A DNA stretch of 49,221 bases from Oscillospiraceae bacterium (lineage in GTDB: Bacteria > Bacillota > Clostridia > Oscillospirales > Oscillospiraceae): assembly GCA_017458335.1 (NCBI GenBank), contig JAFTFT010000012.1:1-49221 (forward strand), written 5' to 3'. Positions within the stretch are counted from its first letter, which is position 1; each line of letters begins with the position of its first letter. The notes under the pieces were generated by a model, which saw nothing but the letters and a program-made list of their open reading frames with translations, was not told the DNA's origin and did no database searches. A program made the position numbers and the translations under genes. Shown here one piece after another: positions 42,478 to 49,212 of the stretch.

Positions 42478-43214
42478 ATCCGGGTCTCCTTTGGAGCGGA
42501 CCAGCAGAGCGTACTGACCATCTCAATGCGGTCAGCGCGCCCAACGGTGCGGCAGTATTCGATGACAGTGCCGTCCGGGGCTTCCGTTCTGCTCTCAATC
42601 CAGAAGGCGGCATCGCCCGCTGAAAGCTGCAGGTATCTTGCCTCTTCTTCTGAGACGAGGGTGATTCCGGCCTTTTCGACTCCATGATCAAGCCGGAGAC
42701 CATAATTGGTTTTCAGAATGCGGAAGAGAGAATCCGTCACCAGATCCTGTTCTTCAAGTCCGGGGGCAAGCGCATGCGGAATATACGCGGTTTCTATCAT
42801 GAGCGGCATCTGCTCCAGCATGCGCAGCCGGGAGATTCGGTATAGTTTGTCGCCCAGCAACCTGTGAAAACGCCTGGAAAGCGTCTTGTCACATTCAACG
42901 CTTGAAAAAGAGAGCAGACGGGTTTCCGCCCGGAACCTGTTTTCGGCGGCATATTCGGTGAAGCTCTGCAGATCCTGAAGGGTACGGCGAAAACGAGGAG
43001 CCACGCGGGTACCGCTCCCTTGAACGGCATATAATCGTCCGGAAACCTCCAGGGCGGCGATGGCGCTGCGAAGGGTGCAGCGATTCAGATTCCACATCCG
43101 ACACATCTCTCTCTCCGGCGGGAGAAGGTCATCTGCCGTGAGGCCGTGCTCCAGAATGTAGGCCTCGATCTGTTCCTGAGCCCATTCCCGAGGGCGGGGA
43201 GTATACGTCTTCAT
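42474..43214 (-). CDS. GntR/HutC-family regulator 2 (UTRA domain)
   Basis: A 246-residue protein with the same architecture as its downstream neighbour: winged helix-turn-helix (about 14-78; LLPPEREMCRMWNLNRCTLRSAIAALEVSGRL) and a UTRA domain (LYRISRLRMLEQMPLMIETAYIPHAL). The two share family motifs but differ widely, so they are not a recent duplication. The start at 43214 has AGGATGG upstream. Two regulators of one family made from one mRNA suggest either a heterodimer or two effectors, for example fructoselysine phosphate and another Amadori compound. Confidence 0.88.
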   Translation of the reverse strand: MKTYTPRPREWAQEQIEAYILEHGLTADDLLPPEREMCRMWNLNRCTLRSAIAALEVSGRLYAVQGSGTRVAPRFRRTLQDLQSFTEYAAENRFRAETRLLSFSSVECDKTLSRRFHRLLGDKLYRISRLRMLEQMPLMIETAYIPHALAPGLEEQDLVTDSLFRILKTNYGLRLDHGVEKAGITLVSEEEARYLQLSAGDAAFWIESRTEAPDGTVIEYCRTVGRADRIEMVSTLCWSAPKETRI

Positions 43215-43227
43215 ATAGACCATCCTG

Positions 43228-43282
43228 AAATTGGTATAATATTGATGCTGACAATTATACACACTTCTGTGATGTCATACAA
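43228..43282 (-). promoter_or_regulatory. Promoter and operator of the GntR pair
   Basis: Minus-strand -35 TTGTAT (43277-43282), 17-base spacer, TATAAT (43254-43259). GTATAATTG at the -10 faces CAATATTATAC about seven bases downstream, and the latter is part of AAATTGGTATAATATTG (plus strand 43228-43244), the same motif as in the fructoselysine promoter. This fits autoregulation. Confidence 0.7.
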
Positions 43283-43315
43283 GAGGATTCTCCGGTCCGA
43301 GTAACTGAATTACGA

Positions 43316-43344
43316 TTGAAAGCAACGGCGTTCTATGGTATGAT
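43316..43344 (+). promoter_or_regulatory. Promoter of the uridine kinase operon
   Basis: Plus-strand TTGAAA (43316-43321), 17-base spacer, TATGAT (43339-43344) with TGG just before it (extended -10). Confidence 0.65.
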
Positions 43345-43374
43345 AGGGCGAAAAAAGAGTACGGAGGGTACGTG

Positions 43375-43992
43375 ATGCATAAAGTCATGGTCATCGGCAT
43401 CGCCGGCGGCACCGGCAGCGGAAAGACGACAATCACCCGTCGCCTGATGCAGCGCTTCGGCAAGGATGTCTGCATGATTTCTTACGACAACTACTATAAG
43501 GCACGGCACAATATCCCCTTTGAAGAGCGCGCGAAGATCAACTACGACCATCCGGATGCCTTCGATACGGAGCTGTTTCTGAAGGATTTGCGGACCCTGA
43601 AGGCCGGAAAGCCCATTCAGATGCCTCTCTATGATTATGCCATCCATGACCGCTTGGAGCAGACGAAGCAGATCTACCCGGCCAAGGTGATCCTGGTGGA
43701 GGGAATCCTGATCTTTGCAAGCCAGGAGCTCTGCGACGAGATGGACATCAAGCTCTTCGTGGACGCGGATGCGGACGTGCGGATTCTGCGGCGTATCGTC
43801 CGGGACGTCCGGGACCGCGGCCGCAGCCTCGACAGCGTGGTGAACCAGTATCTCACCACGGTGAAGCCCATGCATGAGCAGTTTGTGGAACCGTCGAAAC
43901 GCCGGGCGGACATCATCATCCCGGAGGGCGGCCACAATCTTGTGGCGCTGGACATGATCATGGAGCGGGTCCGCGCACACCTGGAGCAGTGA
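43375..43992 (+). CDS. udk: Uridine kinase
   Basis: A 205-residue P-loop kinase that phosphorylates uridine and cytidine with ATP or GTP. Motifs: Walker A GIAGGTGSGKTT near the N-terminus, ISYDNYYK (substrate Asp/Tyr), YDHPDAFD, PLYDYAIHDR, VEGILIF (Walker B region), RRIVRDVRDRGRS and PSKRRADIIIPEGG. All are characteristic of bacterial Udk. GGAGGG lies six bases before ATG 43375; a GTG three bases upstream is possible. Together with thymidine kinase it forms a pyrimidine salvage pair. Confidence 0.93.
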   Translation: MHKVMVIGIAGGTGSGKTTITRRLMQRFGKDVCMISYDNYYKARHNIPFEERAKINYDHPDAFDTELFLKDLRTLKAGKPIQMPLYDYAIHDRLEQTKQIYPAKVILVEGILIFASQELCDEMDIKLFVDADADVRILRRIVRDVRDRGRSLDSVVNQYLTTVKPMHEQFVEPSKRRADIIIPEGGHNLVALDMIMERVRAHLEQ

Positions 43993-44010
43993 GAGGAGAA
44001 GCACACGGCG

Positions 44011-44592
44011 ATGGCAAAGCTTTATTTCAAATACGGCGCCATGGGCTCCTCCAAATCCGCCCAGGCCCTGATCACCAAGTTCAACTATGAAGAGCTGGGC
44101 ATGAGTGTCTGGCTCATCAAGCCCAGCATCGACACCCGGGACGGCGCGGACCTGATCCGAAGCCGGATCGGCCTGGAAGCACACGCCCGGATCATCACGC
44201 CGGAGCAGAGCATCGTCGATGCCTATCATGAGGCCGGGCGGCACGACGTCATCATCGCGGATGAGGCACAGTTTTTCACCCCGGCGCAGATCGACGATCT
44301 GCGCACGCTGGTGGATGAGGAGGATCTGCCGGTCCTCTGCTTCGGCCTCCGGACCGACTTCCTGACCCACTTCTTCCCCGGTGCGCAGCGCCTGATGGAA
44401 CTGGCCGACTCGCTGACCGAGATCAAGACCATCTGTGCCTGTGGACGGAAGGCGACGGTGAATGCCCGCATTGACGCAAACGGACGCATCATCACCGAGG
44501 GCGACCAGGTCTTCCTCGGCGGAAACGACAGTTATGTGGCCATGTGCCACCAGTGCTGGAAGCGGAAAATCCGGGAACAGAACGCGATATAA
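44011..44592 (+). CDS. tdk: Thymidine kinase
   Basis: A 193-residue type II (TK1-like) thymidine kinase. P-loop GAMGSSKS is at 9-16, Walker B-like IIADEAQFF carries the catalytic Glu, and FGLRTDF follows. A zinc ribbon is formed by CACG and CHQC pairs, and the thymidine-binding lasso contains GGNDSYVAMC. It lies 18 bases after udk; AGGAG is somewhat far (about 12 bases) from the ATG. Confidence 0.94.
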   Translation: MAKLYFKYGAMGSSKSAQALITKFNYEELGMSVWLIKPSIDTRDGADLIRSRIGLEAHARIITPEQSIVDAYHEAGRHDVIIADEAQFFTPAQIDDLRTLVDEEDLPVLCFGLRTDFLTHFFPGAQRLMELADSLTEIKTICACGRKATVNARIDANGRIITEGDQVFLGGNDSYVAMCHQCWKRKIREQNAI

Positions 44593-44623
44593 TAAGACAG
44601 ACAGGAGTAAAAAACCAGAAATT

Positions 44624-45343
44624 ATGCTTGAGATCAAAAACCTGAGCTTTGCCGTCGAGGAGGACGGCAGACAGAAAGAGATTCTGCGGAATCTGAATCT
44701 CACCATCGACAACGGAAAGTTCGTCGTCATCACCGGCCCCAACGGCAGCGGCAAGTCGACCCTGGCCCGCCTGATCATGGGCATCGAAAAACCGACAGAG
44801 GGCAGCATCCTGTTCGACGGCAAAGACGTCACGGAGCTGGACATCACCGAGCGGGCCAAGCTCGGCATCAGCTTCGCCTTCCAGCAGCCGGTCCGTTTTA
44901 AGGGTATCCGCGTCAAGGACCTGCTGCGCCTGGCCTCCGGGAAAAATCTCTCCGTCTCGGCGGCCTGCGACTATCTCTCTGAGGTGGGGCTCTGCGCGAG
45001 GGACTACATTGACCGCGAGATCAACTCCTCTCTCTCCGGCGGAGAGCTGAAGCGGATTGAAATCGCGACCCTGCTTGCAAGACATACGCGGCTTTCGGTG
45101 TTTGACGAACCGGAAGCGGGTATCGACCTCTGGAGCTTCCAGAACCTCATCCGTATCTTTGAAAAGATGCGCAAGGAGATCGAAGACAGCTCCATCGTCA
45201 TCATCTCCCACCAGGAGCGGATCCTGAACATTGCCGATGAAATTCTGCTCCTCTCGGGCGGGACAATCCAGGATCGCGGAACACCGGACGAGATCATGCC
45301 GAAGCTCGTCCGCCAGAGCGGCACCTGTGTCAGGCTGCAGTGA
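44624..45343 (+). CDS. sufC: SufC-like ATPase of a minimal SUF (SMS) Fe-S system
   Basis: A 239-residue ABC ATPase: Walker A GPNGSGKST, Q-loop FAFQQPVRF, signature SLSGGELKR, Walker B LSVFDEPEAGID. The EPEAGIDLW segment and FQQPxxFxGI are hallmarks of SufC rather than transport ATPases. It is paired with one SufB/D-like gene and with no SufS, SufU, separate SufB or SufD nearby. This is the SmsC-SmsB arrangement recently described as a minimal Fe-S assembly system in anaerobes. The start at 44624 follows CAGGAG at a long distance. Confidence 0.9.
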   Translation: MLEIKNLSFAVEEDGRQKEILRNLNLTIDNGKFVVITGPNGSGKSTLARLIMGIEKPTEGSILFDGKDVTELDITERAKLGISFAFQQPVRFKGIRVKDLLRLASGKNLSVSAACDYLSEVGLCARDYIDREINSSLSGGELKRIEIATLLARHTRLSVFDEPEAGIDLWSFQNLIRIFEKMRKEIEDSSIVIISHQERILNIADEILLLSGGTIQDRGTPDEIMPKLVRQSGTCVRLQ

Positions 45344-45358
45344 GGGGAGGAAGAAACC

Positions 45359-46285
45359 ATGGTCAAACTTGATGCGATTCAGAAACGACTCATTGAGGAG
45401 ATCGCGGATCTCCATTCCATCCCCGAAGGGGCGTATAATTTCCGCGCCAACAGCCAGCTTGCCGGGCGAAACACCACCGCGAACATCGACATCGTCTCCA
45501 AAGAAGACGGCAGCGGCATCGACATCCACATCAAGCCCGGAACCAAAAACGAGAGCGTCCATATCCCCGTGGTTCTGTCCCAGAGCGGGATCAAGGAGAC
45601 GGTCTACAACGACTTCTACGTGGGCGAAGACAGCGACGTCGTTATCGTCGCCGGCTGCGGGATCGATAACTGCGGCTCTCAGGACTCCGAGCACGACGGC
45701 ATCCACCGCTTCTACGTGGGCCGGAACGCCAGGGTCAAGTACGTGGAGAAGCACTACGGCTCCGGCGACGGGAAGGGACAGCGGATCCTGAACCCCGTGA
45801 CCGAGGTCTACATGGAAGAGGGAAGCTCCATGGAGATGGAGATGGAGCAGATCAAGGGTGTCGACTCCACCGACCGTGAGACCCGGGCCGAGCTCAAGGG
45901 CGACGCACGCCTGGTGGTGAAGGAACGCCTCATGACCCATGGAACCCAGACCGCGGTCAGCGGGTATCAGGTGAACCTCAACGGGGCCAATGCCACGGCG
46001 GATGTGGTGTCCCGTTCCGTGGCCCGGGACGATTCCAGCCAGACCTTCAACGCCCGCATCACGGGCAACGCCCCCTGCAGCGGCCACACGGAATGCGACT
46101 CCATCATCATGGACAACGGGCGCATCCTCGCGATCCCATCCCTGGAGGCGAACAACGTCGACGCGATGCTGGTCCATGAAGCCGCCATCGGCAAGATTGC
46201 GGGCGATCAGCTCATTAAGCTCATGACCCTCGGCCTCACCGAACAGCAGGCGGAGGAGCAGATCATCAACGGATTCTTACGGTAA
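45359..46285 (+). CDS. sufB: SufB/SufD-like scaffold protein of a minimal SUF (SMS) system
   Basis: A 308-residue beta-helix protein of the SufBD family, much shorter than classical SufB (about 465) or SufD (about 420). Recognisable segments are the central beta-helix (VYMEEGSSMEMEMEQIKGVDSTDRETRAEL), HGTQTAVSGYQVNLNGANATADVVSRSVARDDSSQTFNARI and the C-terminal HEAAIGKIAGDQLIKLMTLGLTEQQAEEQIINGFL that docks SufC. GGGGAGGAAG precedes the ATG, 15 bases after sufC. It should form an SmsC2B2-type complex for Fe-S cluster assembly. Confidence 0.9.
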   Translation: MVKLDAIQKRLIEEIADLHSIPEGAYNFRANSQLAGRNTTANIDIVSKEDGSGIDIHIKPGTKNESVHIPVVLSQSGIKETVYNDFYVGEDSDVVIVAGCGIDNCGSQDSEHDGIHRFYVGRNARVKYVEKHYGSGDGKGQRILNPVTEVYMEEGSSMEMEMEQIKGVDSTDRETRAELKGDARLVVKERLMTHGTQTAVSGYQVNLNGANATADVVSRSVARDDSSQTFNARITGNAPCSGHTECDSIIMDNGRILAIPSLEANNVDAMLVHEAAIGKIAGDQLIKLMTLGLTEQQAEEQIINGFLR

Positions 46286-46313
46286 GGATATCAGAAAATC
46301 AATAACCATCGAG

Positions 46314-46458
46314 CAGGACGGGGTGAGTAAGCCCCGTCCTGTCACGCCGCCGAGCATTCCATCGTGCATACCGTTTGGTATACAGCGGTTCAACCGCATA
46401 TGTGCAAAGACTCGCACCGGTCAAGGATACTGTAATATCCGGCCGGTGCGAGTCTTTT
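46314..46458. terminator. Cluster of intergenic hairpins, including a bidirectional terminator
   Basis: Three dyads lie in 145 bases. CAGGACGGGG/CCCCGTCCTG (46314-46341) follows the sufB-like gene. GTATAC/GTATAC and GCGGTT-CA-ACCGC lie around 46367-46397. A perfect 15-base stem AAAGACTCGCACCGG/CCGGTGCGAGTCTTT (46406-46457), whose loop itself contains GGATA/TATCC, has T runs on both strands. The last is a good bidirectional terminator between convergent genes. Confidence 0.7.
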
Positions 46459-46478
46459 CTGAAGACAACCGCGCTGAT

Positions 46479-46886
46479 TCAGATGCTCTCTTCTGTTTTC
46501 CCGTTCTCAGCGCGCCACTGGGCATAGGCGCTGAGCTCGGGCTCGTCAATCAGGAAGGCCGCGGCAAACACCGCGAGGTCATCGGCATACCCCACAACGG
46601 GGATGTCATCGGGAATGAGATCCTTGCCCTTGAGTAGGTAGATGATGGCCGCGACGAGCGTGACGATCACTTTCGGAGAGACTGCCGTGTACTCCCGGGT
46701 GATATAGCTGCGGATCATGGAGATCATCAGCGGTACTCTGGAGAGGGCGTCTCCCGCAACGGGGAGCTCCTTGATTTTTGCTTCAAACTGCCGGAGCAGT
46801 TCTTCCAGCTTGCCGGGGTCCCGGATCAGCTGTTCGGCCTGCCCGGTAAAAGCTTCAAGCGCTTCTTTTGCTTTCTCAAGATCCAT
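46479..46886 (-). CDS. DUF1232 (YkvA-like) membrane protein
   Basis: A 135-residue protein. The C-terminal half carries the DUF1232 core, IVTLVAAIIYLLKGKDLIPDDIPVVGYADDLAVFAAAFLI, with its conserved D-IPD and GYxDD pattern and a hydrophobic stretch. The N-terminal half is a charged helix. The start at 46886 is chosen for the GGAAAGGA site. The function of the family is not established. It stands alone on the minus strand. Confidence 0.85.
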   Translation of the reverse strand: MDLEKAKEALEAFTGQAEQLIRDPGKLEELLRQFEAKIKELPVAGDALSRVPLMISMIRSYITREYTAVSPKVIVTLVAAIIYLLKGKDLIPDDIPVVGYADDLAVFAAAFLIDEPELSAYAQWRAENGKTEESI

Positions 46887-47047
46887 TTTGCATGTTCCTT
46901 TCCTAATGTAAATTCTGTTCATGATCAGGACAGTAATTGAATTATATCAGAAAGAGCTCGCAGCTCCAAGTGCTTTCATGAAAACATACGAAATCCTTCT
47001 GAGGAGTTTTTTTCAACAGGTGAAATCCGCGTCTTTCGTGTCGGCAA

Positions 47048-47794
47048 TCAGTCCGCAGACCGGAAGTCCCGGATCAGCGCCTGATAGGCATTGATCAGGA
47101 CGCCGGCGTCCAGGCTGTAGGCCACGCTGTCAAAGCCCTTTGCCGCCCACTTTTTGGCGTCCTTCATGTTCCCGGCAAAGATCAGGGCTTCGATGCTGTT
47201 GGCCCTGCAGGCGGCCAGAATGCGCTCACAGGCTTCCAGCAGCATCGGATGATCGAACTGAAGAGGAATACCGAGCGCGATGGAGAGATCGCAGGGACCG
47301 ACAAAGATTCCGTCAACGCCCGGAAGCGCGGCGATTTCCTCGATCTGCTCCAGGGCTTCTCTGGTCTCGCATTGGGGGATGACCTTGCAGCGTTCGTTAC
47401 AGGCGGCCATGTAGGAGAAGGCGTCTCTGGCCCACTCATCCGCGCCCCAGCCGCTGGTGCGGGTGGGACAATAGCCGCGGTTGCCGAGAGGCGGGAACTT
47501 GGCGGCGTCAACCAGCTGACGCACCTCTTCGACGCTGCGGATGTTCGGGACGATCAGGCCGCGGGCGCCGACATCCAGCATCCTCAGCACGTAAGGCCGG
47601 CGGGTGTCGCCGATGCGGACATAGGGCAGAAGGCCGCCGTTTTCCGCCGCAAGGATCATATCCGCGGTCGTCTCGACCGAGAGACAGCCGTGCTCGGTGT
47701 CGATGATCACATAGTCCAGCCCGGTCCGGGTCAGGGCCTCCATGGCACCGCGCCCGCCGAGCTCAAAAAAGGTTCCGAAGCTTGTCTTTTTCAT
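47048..47794 (-). CDS. HpcH/HpaI-family aldolase (2-keto-3-deoxy acid aldolase type)
   Basis: A 248-residue class II aldolase of the HpcH/HpaI (GarL) family, which cleaves 2-keto-3-deoxy or 4-hydroxy-2-oxo acids to pyruvate and an aldehyde. Visible: LDYVIIDTEHG (27-36, substrate His/Glu), GARGLIVPNI, PQCETREALEQIEEIAALPGVDGIFVGPCDLSIALG with the metal-ligand Glu and Asp. The start at 47794 follows AGAGGTG. A TTGACA (minus strand 47843-47848) upstream has only a weak -10. No sugar acid pathway genes are adjacent, so the substrate is unknown. Confidence 0.88.
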   Translation of the reverse strand: MKKTSFGTFFELGGRGAMEALTRTGLDYVIIDTEHGCLSVETTADMILAAENGGLLPYVRIGDTRRPYVLRMLDVGARGLIVPNIRSVEEVRQLVDAAKFPPLGNRGYCPTRTSGWGADEWARDAFSYMAACNERCKVIPQCETREALEQIEEIAALPGVDGIFVGPCDLSIALGIPLQFDHPMLLEACERILAACRANSIEALIFAGNMKDAKKWAAKGFDSVAYSLDAGVLINAYQALIRDFRSAD

Positions 47795-47920
47795 TGAAGT
47801 CACCTCTGTCTTTTTTCTGAGTTTGCGCCGAAGGAAGGGATTTGTCAAGGGGATTTTTTGAGGGGCAGTGACCTGGAAATGAAGCAGATTGGTTTCCGGA
47901 CGGAACAAAAGCGGTTTCTG

Positions 47921-47950
47921 TTGACAAACAGAGCGCAGAAAGCGTATGAT
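47921..47950 (+). promoter_or_regulatory. Promoter of the 64-residue protein gene
   Basis: Plus-strand TTGACA (47921-47926), 18-base spacer, TATGAT (47945-47950), about 38 bases before the ATG. Confidence 0.65.
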
Positions 47951-47987
47951 AATCACAAATCATACTGAGAAACAGGAGCACAGGACC

Positions 47988-48182
47988 ATGGACAAAGCAC
48001 TTTCAGAAATGAATACCAAAGAGCTCTTCTGCGCCCTGACCGGGGAATACGGCCCCATCCGGCAGGCTTATGTGCAGACCGCGTTCCGGAAATACAAGGA
48101 GCAGCACGGCGAGTACGCCGACCTGACCGAGATGATCCGGGCCGCCGTCAGCGGCGAGCTCGGAGATCTGGACGAGATGTAA
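47988..48182 (+). CDS. Small protein of 64 residues, unknown function
   Basis: A charged, probably helical protein (NTKELFCALTGEYGPIRQAYVQ, then AFRKYKEQHGEYADLTEMIRAAV) without signal or membrane segment. A good promoter and CAGGAG site support expression. I do not recognise the family. The stop is followed directly by a broken DUF6809-like gene, which may once have been in the same operon. Confidence 0.65.
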   Translation: MDKALSEMNTKELFCALTGEYGPIRQAYVQTAFRKYKEQHGEYADLTEMIRAAVSGELGDLDEM

Positions 48183-48210
48183 GACACTTGAAAGTGATCA
48201 GCTCTTAAAA

Positions 48211-48400
48211 ATGGCAAAGCTGGAAGACGTAACTGAAGCGCTCAAAGCCTCTGATCAGAAAGGAATTGTTCGAGGATTACATGACCGCCCAGCGGGAGGT
48301 CAACGTGCTGACCGATTGTGAGACCTTCATCTACGCATTTCGCCTGGCAGGCAAGATCATGATTGACGTACTGACGGACGGAGCAATGAGAGAAATATAA
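48211..48400 (+). pseudogene. Frameshifted DUF6809-like remnant
   Basis: From 48263 to the TAA at 48398-48400 one frame reads ELFEDYMTAQREVNVLTDC, then ETFIYAFRLAGKIMIDVL, a pattern I associate with the C-terminal half of DUF6809 proteins (about 100 residues, common in Clostridia). Just upstream, another frame starting at ATG 48211 reads MAKLEDVTEALKASDQK, which joins naturally to ELFEDY if the single G at about 48262 is removed. So a one-base insertion has split the gene. More N-terminal homology may continue upstream in yet another frame. Family assignment is from memory of the motif. Confidence 0.55.
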
Positions 48401-48484
48401 ACAGATGACGACAGGCAGGGGCATTGAAAGCTCCTGCCTGTTTCTTCGCTTGTGGTGAGACGGGATGTGATTTAGCTTGTCTGT

Positions 48485-48820
48485 TTATTCTCCCGCCACC
48501 TGTGCTTTGTAGTCGTTGCCCCAGTTTTCCATGGCCTTGATGATGGGGCGCATGGACTCGCCAAGCTCTGTCAGTGAGTATTCCACCCGGGGCGGGACTT
48601 CCGGATAGGCGGTGCGGCGGACAATGCCGTCTGCCTCCATGGAGCGCAGCGCTTCGGTCAGCGCTTTCTGGCTGATGCCGGCAATGCTTTTCTGCAGCTC
48701 GTTGAAGCGCCAGGGACGTCCAAGGAGATTTCGCATAATGAGCAGCTTCCACTTGCTGCCGATCAGAGAGACGGTAGTGGCCACCGGGCATTCGGGCAGG
48801 ATGTCTTCCTTTGATCTCAT
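48485..48820 (-). CDS. HxlR-family transcriptional regulator
   Basis: A 111-residue winged helix-turn-helix protein of the HxlR/YodB family: ECPVATTVSLIGSKWKLLIMRNLL (with Cys 11), RFNELQKSIAGISQKALTEALRSMEADGIV and VEYSLTELGESMRPI. In YodB and HypR an N-terminal Cys at this place senses quinones or oxidants; here it is the only Cys. The start at 48820 has GGAGGTG seven bases upstream. A perfect palindrome over its own promoter suggests autorepression. No clear target gene is adjacent, apart from whatever begins at the right edge of the window. Confidence 0.9.
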   Translation of the reverse strand: MRSKEDILPECPVATTVSLIGSKWKLLIMRNLLGRPWRFNELQKSIAGISQKALTEALRSMEADGIVRRTAYPEVPPRVEYSLTELGESMRPIIKAMENWGNDYKAQVAGE

Positions 48821-48848
48821 TTCCAGCACCTCCATTACTTTCCAAATG

Positions 48849-48891
48849 ATTGTTATATAACAATAATACTGCAATATGGCAGCATGTGCAA
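48849..48891 (-). promoter_or_regulatory. HxlR promoter with perfect 16-base palindrome
   Basis: Minus-strand -35 TTGCAC (48886-48891), 17-base spacer, TATTAT (48863-48868). The palindrome ATTGTTATATAACAAT (48849-48864) overlaps the -10 end and the transcript start, an ideal position for autorepression by an HxlR dimer. Confidence 0.75.
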
Positions 48892-48921
48892 GAGGGATTT
48901 ATACATCATTTATCTTATCCA

Positions 48922-49026
48922 CAATCAAAGCCCAGCAAAGCGGCTTTGATTGGGAAAGGAAGAACAAGGTCATCGGTCAATGCGGTGGCGCGGTGGCGCT
49001 GCCGCATGACCTTATGGCCTTGTTCT
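48922..49026. repeat. Two large adjacent inverted repeats, possible MITE or structured RNA
   Basis: The first is an 11-base perfect stem CAATCAAAGCC / GGCTTTGATTG (48922-48952). The second spans 48961-49026: outer arms AGAACAAGG / CCTTGTTCT, inner GGTCAT / ATGACC, and a GC-rich apical stem (GCGGTGGCGC with GCGCTGCCGC, two mismatches). The region is not coding on either strand as far as I can see. The nested symmetry resembles a short non-autonomous mobile repeat. Confidence 0.55.
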
Positions 49027-49110
49027 GACGTAGGTTACAAAAAGGTGCGTACTTGTGGAGGCAATGTCATTAAGATAGTAGCATAAACTGAAAGCGGGAT
49101 CCCCGACGAA

Positions 49111-49141
49111 ATGAGCACATCGGAGACGGTGTGCTCATTTT
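49111..49141 (+). terminator. Terminator-like hairpin in the leader of the right-edge gene
   Basis: Nine-base stem ATGAGCACA / TGTGCTCAT, ten-base loop, then TTTTC. It lies about 75 bases before the start codon at the window edge and could end a transcript from the left or attenuate the edge gene. Confidence 0.6.
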
Positions 49142-49164
49142 CACTCAAAAGTGCATGACAAAGG

Positions 49165-49182
49165 GGCAGACGGAAGTCTGCC
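49165..49182 (+). other. Perfect stem with GGAA tetraloop before the right-edge gene
   Basis: GGCAGAC-GGAA-GTCTGCC followed by GAAAAAAA. A seven-base stem capped by a GNRA-type tetraloop, 30 bases before the start codon, suggests a structured 5' leader. Confidence 0.5.
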
Positions 49183-49212
49183 GAAAAAAACACTATTCAA
49201 ACGGAGAAGATT

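Noticed and set aside
43333-44916. A 527-codon open frame on the minus strand
   Set aside because: Runs through uridine kinase, thymidine kinase and the start of sufC on the opposite strand; all three are unmistakable.
46323-46637. A 104-codon plus-strand frame
   Set aside because: It spans the terminator hairpins and then reads antisense through the DUF1232 gene.
48850-49086. A 78-codon frame through the nested repeats
   Set aside because: Its codons come from the palindromes, there is no ribosome site, and it starts inside the HxlR operator.
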